From the NCBI GenBank assembly GCA_001464835.1, contig LNDS01000015.1, positions 62,001-126,000 of the forward strand: a DNA stretch of 64,000 nt. Reading direction: 5' to 3'. The position numbers were made by a program, and so were the translations under genes. Every line of letters starts with the position of its first letter. The first letter of the stretch is position 1. The stretch comes from Rhizobiales bacterium Ga0077525 (GTDB lineage Bacteria > Pseudomonadota > Alphaproteobacteria > Rhizobiales > Xanthobacteraceae). The notes beneath the pieces are model-generated. The model was not told the DNA's origin. It was given only the letters and a program-made list of their open reading frames with translations, and did no database searches. Positions 63,831-64,000 of the stretch are shown here, piece after piece.

Positions 63831-64000
63831 ATGGCTGATTCGGTCTCCCGCCTATACGATGCCGTGATTGCCGTCCGGGGCACGGACCCGGCGAAATCAC
63901 GGACGGCTCGTTTGTTGCGGTCCGGCCGCGCCAAGATCGCCAAAAAACTGGGTGAAGAGGCGGTCGAAGTCGTCATCGACGCCATGCACGGCCAGACCGA
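63831..64000 (+). CDS. hisE: Phosphoribosyl-ATP pyrophosphatase, N-terminal part
   Basis: The first 56 codons of hisE, cut by the window edge. The sequence begins MADSVSRLYDAVIAVRG and continues DPAKSRTARLLRSGRAKIAK, then KLGEEAVEVVIDAMHG; SRTARL and KLGEEAVE are the metal- and substrate-binding segments of the MazG-like HisE enzyme. It removes pyrophosphate from phosphoribosyl-ATP in histidine synthesis. No hisF lies upstream here. A five-codon frame beginning at 63821 ends before this start. Confidence 0.88.
   Translation, partial: MADSVSRLYDAVIAVRGTDPAKSRTARLLRSGRAKIAKKLGEEAVEVVIDAMHGQT

Overview
The window looks like chromosomal DNA of a high-GC alphaproteobacterium in Hyphomicrobiales, near Bradyrhizobiaceae/Xanthobacteraceae. 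Four things point there: a PutA of the short Bradyrhizobium type, several Liv-type transporters, recurring palindromic repeats of the kind scattered between genes in these bacteria, and many ATGA-overlapping gene starts. The genus cannot be fixed from the sequence alone. No tRNA, rRNA, CRISPR, insertion sequence, phage gene or replication origin was seen. It is almost wholly coding, and no gap between genes exceeds about 240 bases.

Left part (1-17048). A branched-chain-type ABC importer (cut substrate-binding protein, a fused LivH-LivM permease, LivG, LivF) is followed by a MarR regulator. On the opposite strand lies a molybdenum hydroxylase operon in the order FAD subunit, large subunit, 2Fe-2S subunit, second large subunit, metal-dependent hydrolase. 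Upstream of it on the same strand is a surface O-acylation set (GDSL/SGNH protein, MBOAT acyltransferase, small membrane protein). Next is a tightly overlapped trio: DUF1932 dehydrogenase, PaaG-like isomerase, aspartate dehydrogenase.

Middle-left (17250-36667). A fatty acid desaturase, an SDR and a phytoene-dehydrogenase-like flavoprotein precede a second, complete Liv importer with separate LivH and LivM. An 11-kb run on the minus strand then reads ECF sigma factor, candidate anti-sigma factor, membrane-anchored Spy/CnrX-like sensor, outer-membrane factor, membrane fusion protein and two RND pumps of the MdtBC type. This looks like a self-regulated tripartite efflux system.

Middle-right (36811-44912). 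Here are a PanE-like reductase, a flavin monooxygenase, an L,D-transpeptidase with a clear terminator, and an aromatic-catabolism-like group: extradiol dioxygenase, IclR regulator, MhpA-like hydroxylase and, convergent, a luciferase-family monooxygenase.

Right part (45041-64000). It holds a PAS chemoreceptor behind a consensus CtrA box, a CAP-domain lipoprotein, two acyl-CoA synthetases, a polysaccharide flippase, a DapA-family aldolase, a DUF924 protein, a CobW GTPase coupled to a D-Ala-D-Ala carboxypeptidase, an SCP2-type thiolase, a nitrate/sulfonate-type ABC importer, the bifunctional PutA, a small secreted protein and the start of hisE.

Overall the genes suggest a metabolically broad soil or water bacterium that imports and oxidises aromatic or heterocyclic acids, amino acids and fatty acids. 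No single undescribed system stands out beyond doubt. The best candidates are the sigma-regulated RND operon, the two-large-subunit molybdenum hydroxylase operon, and the coupled trio at 14585-17048.
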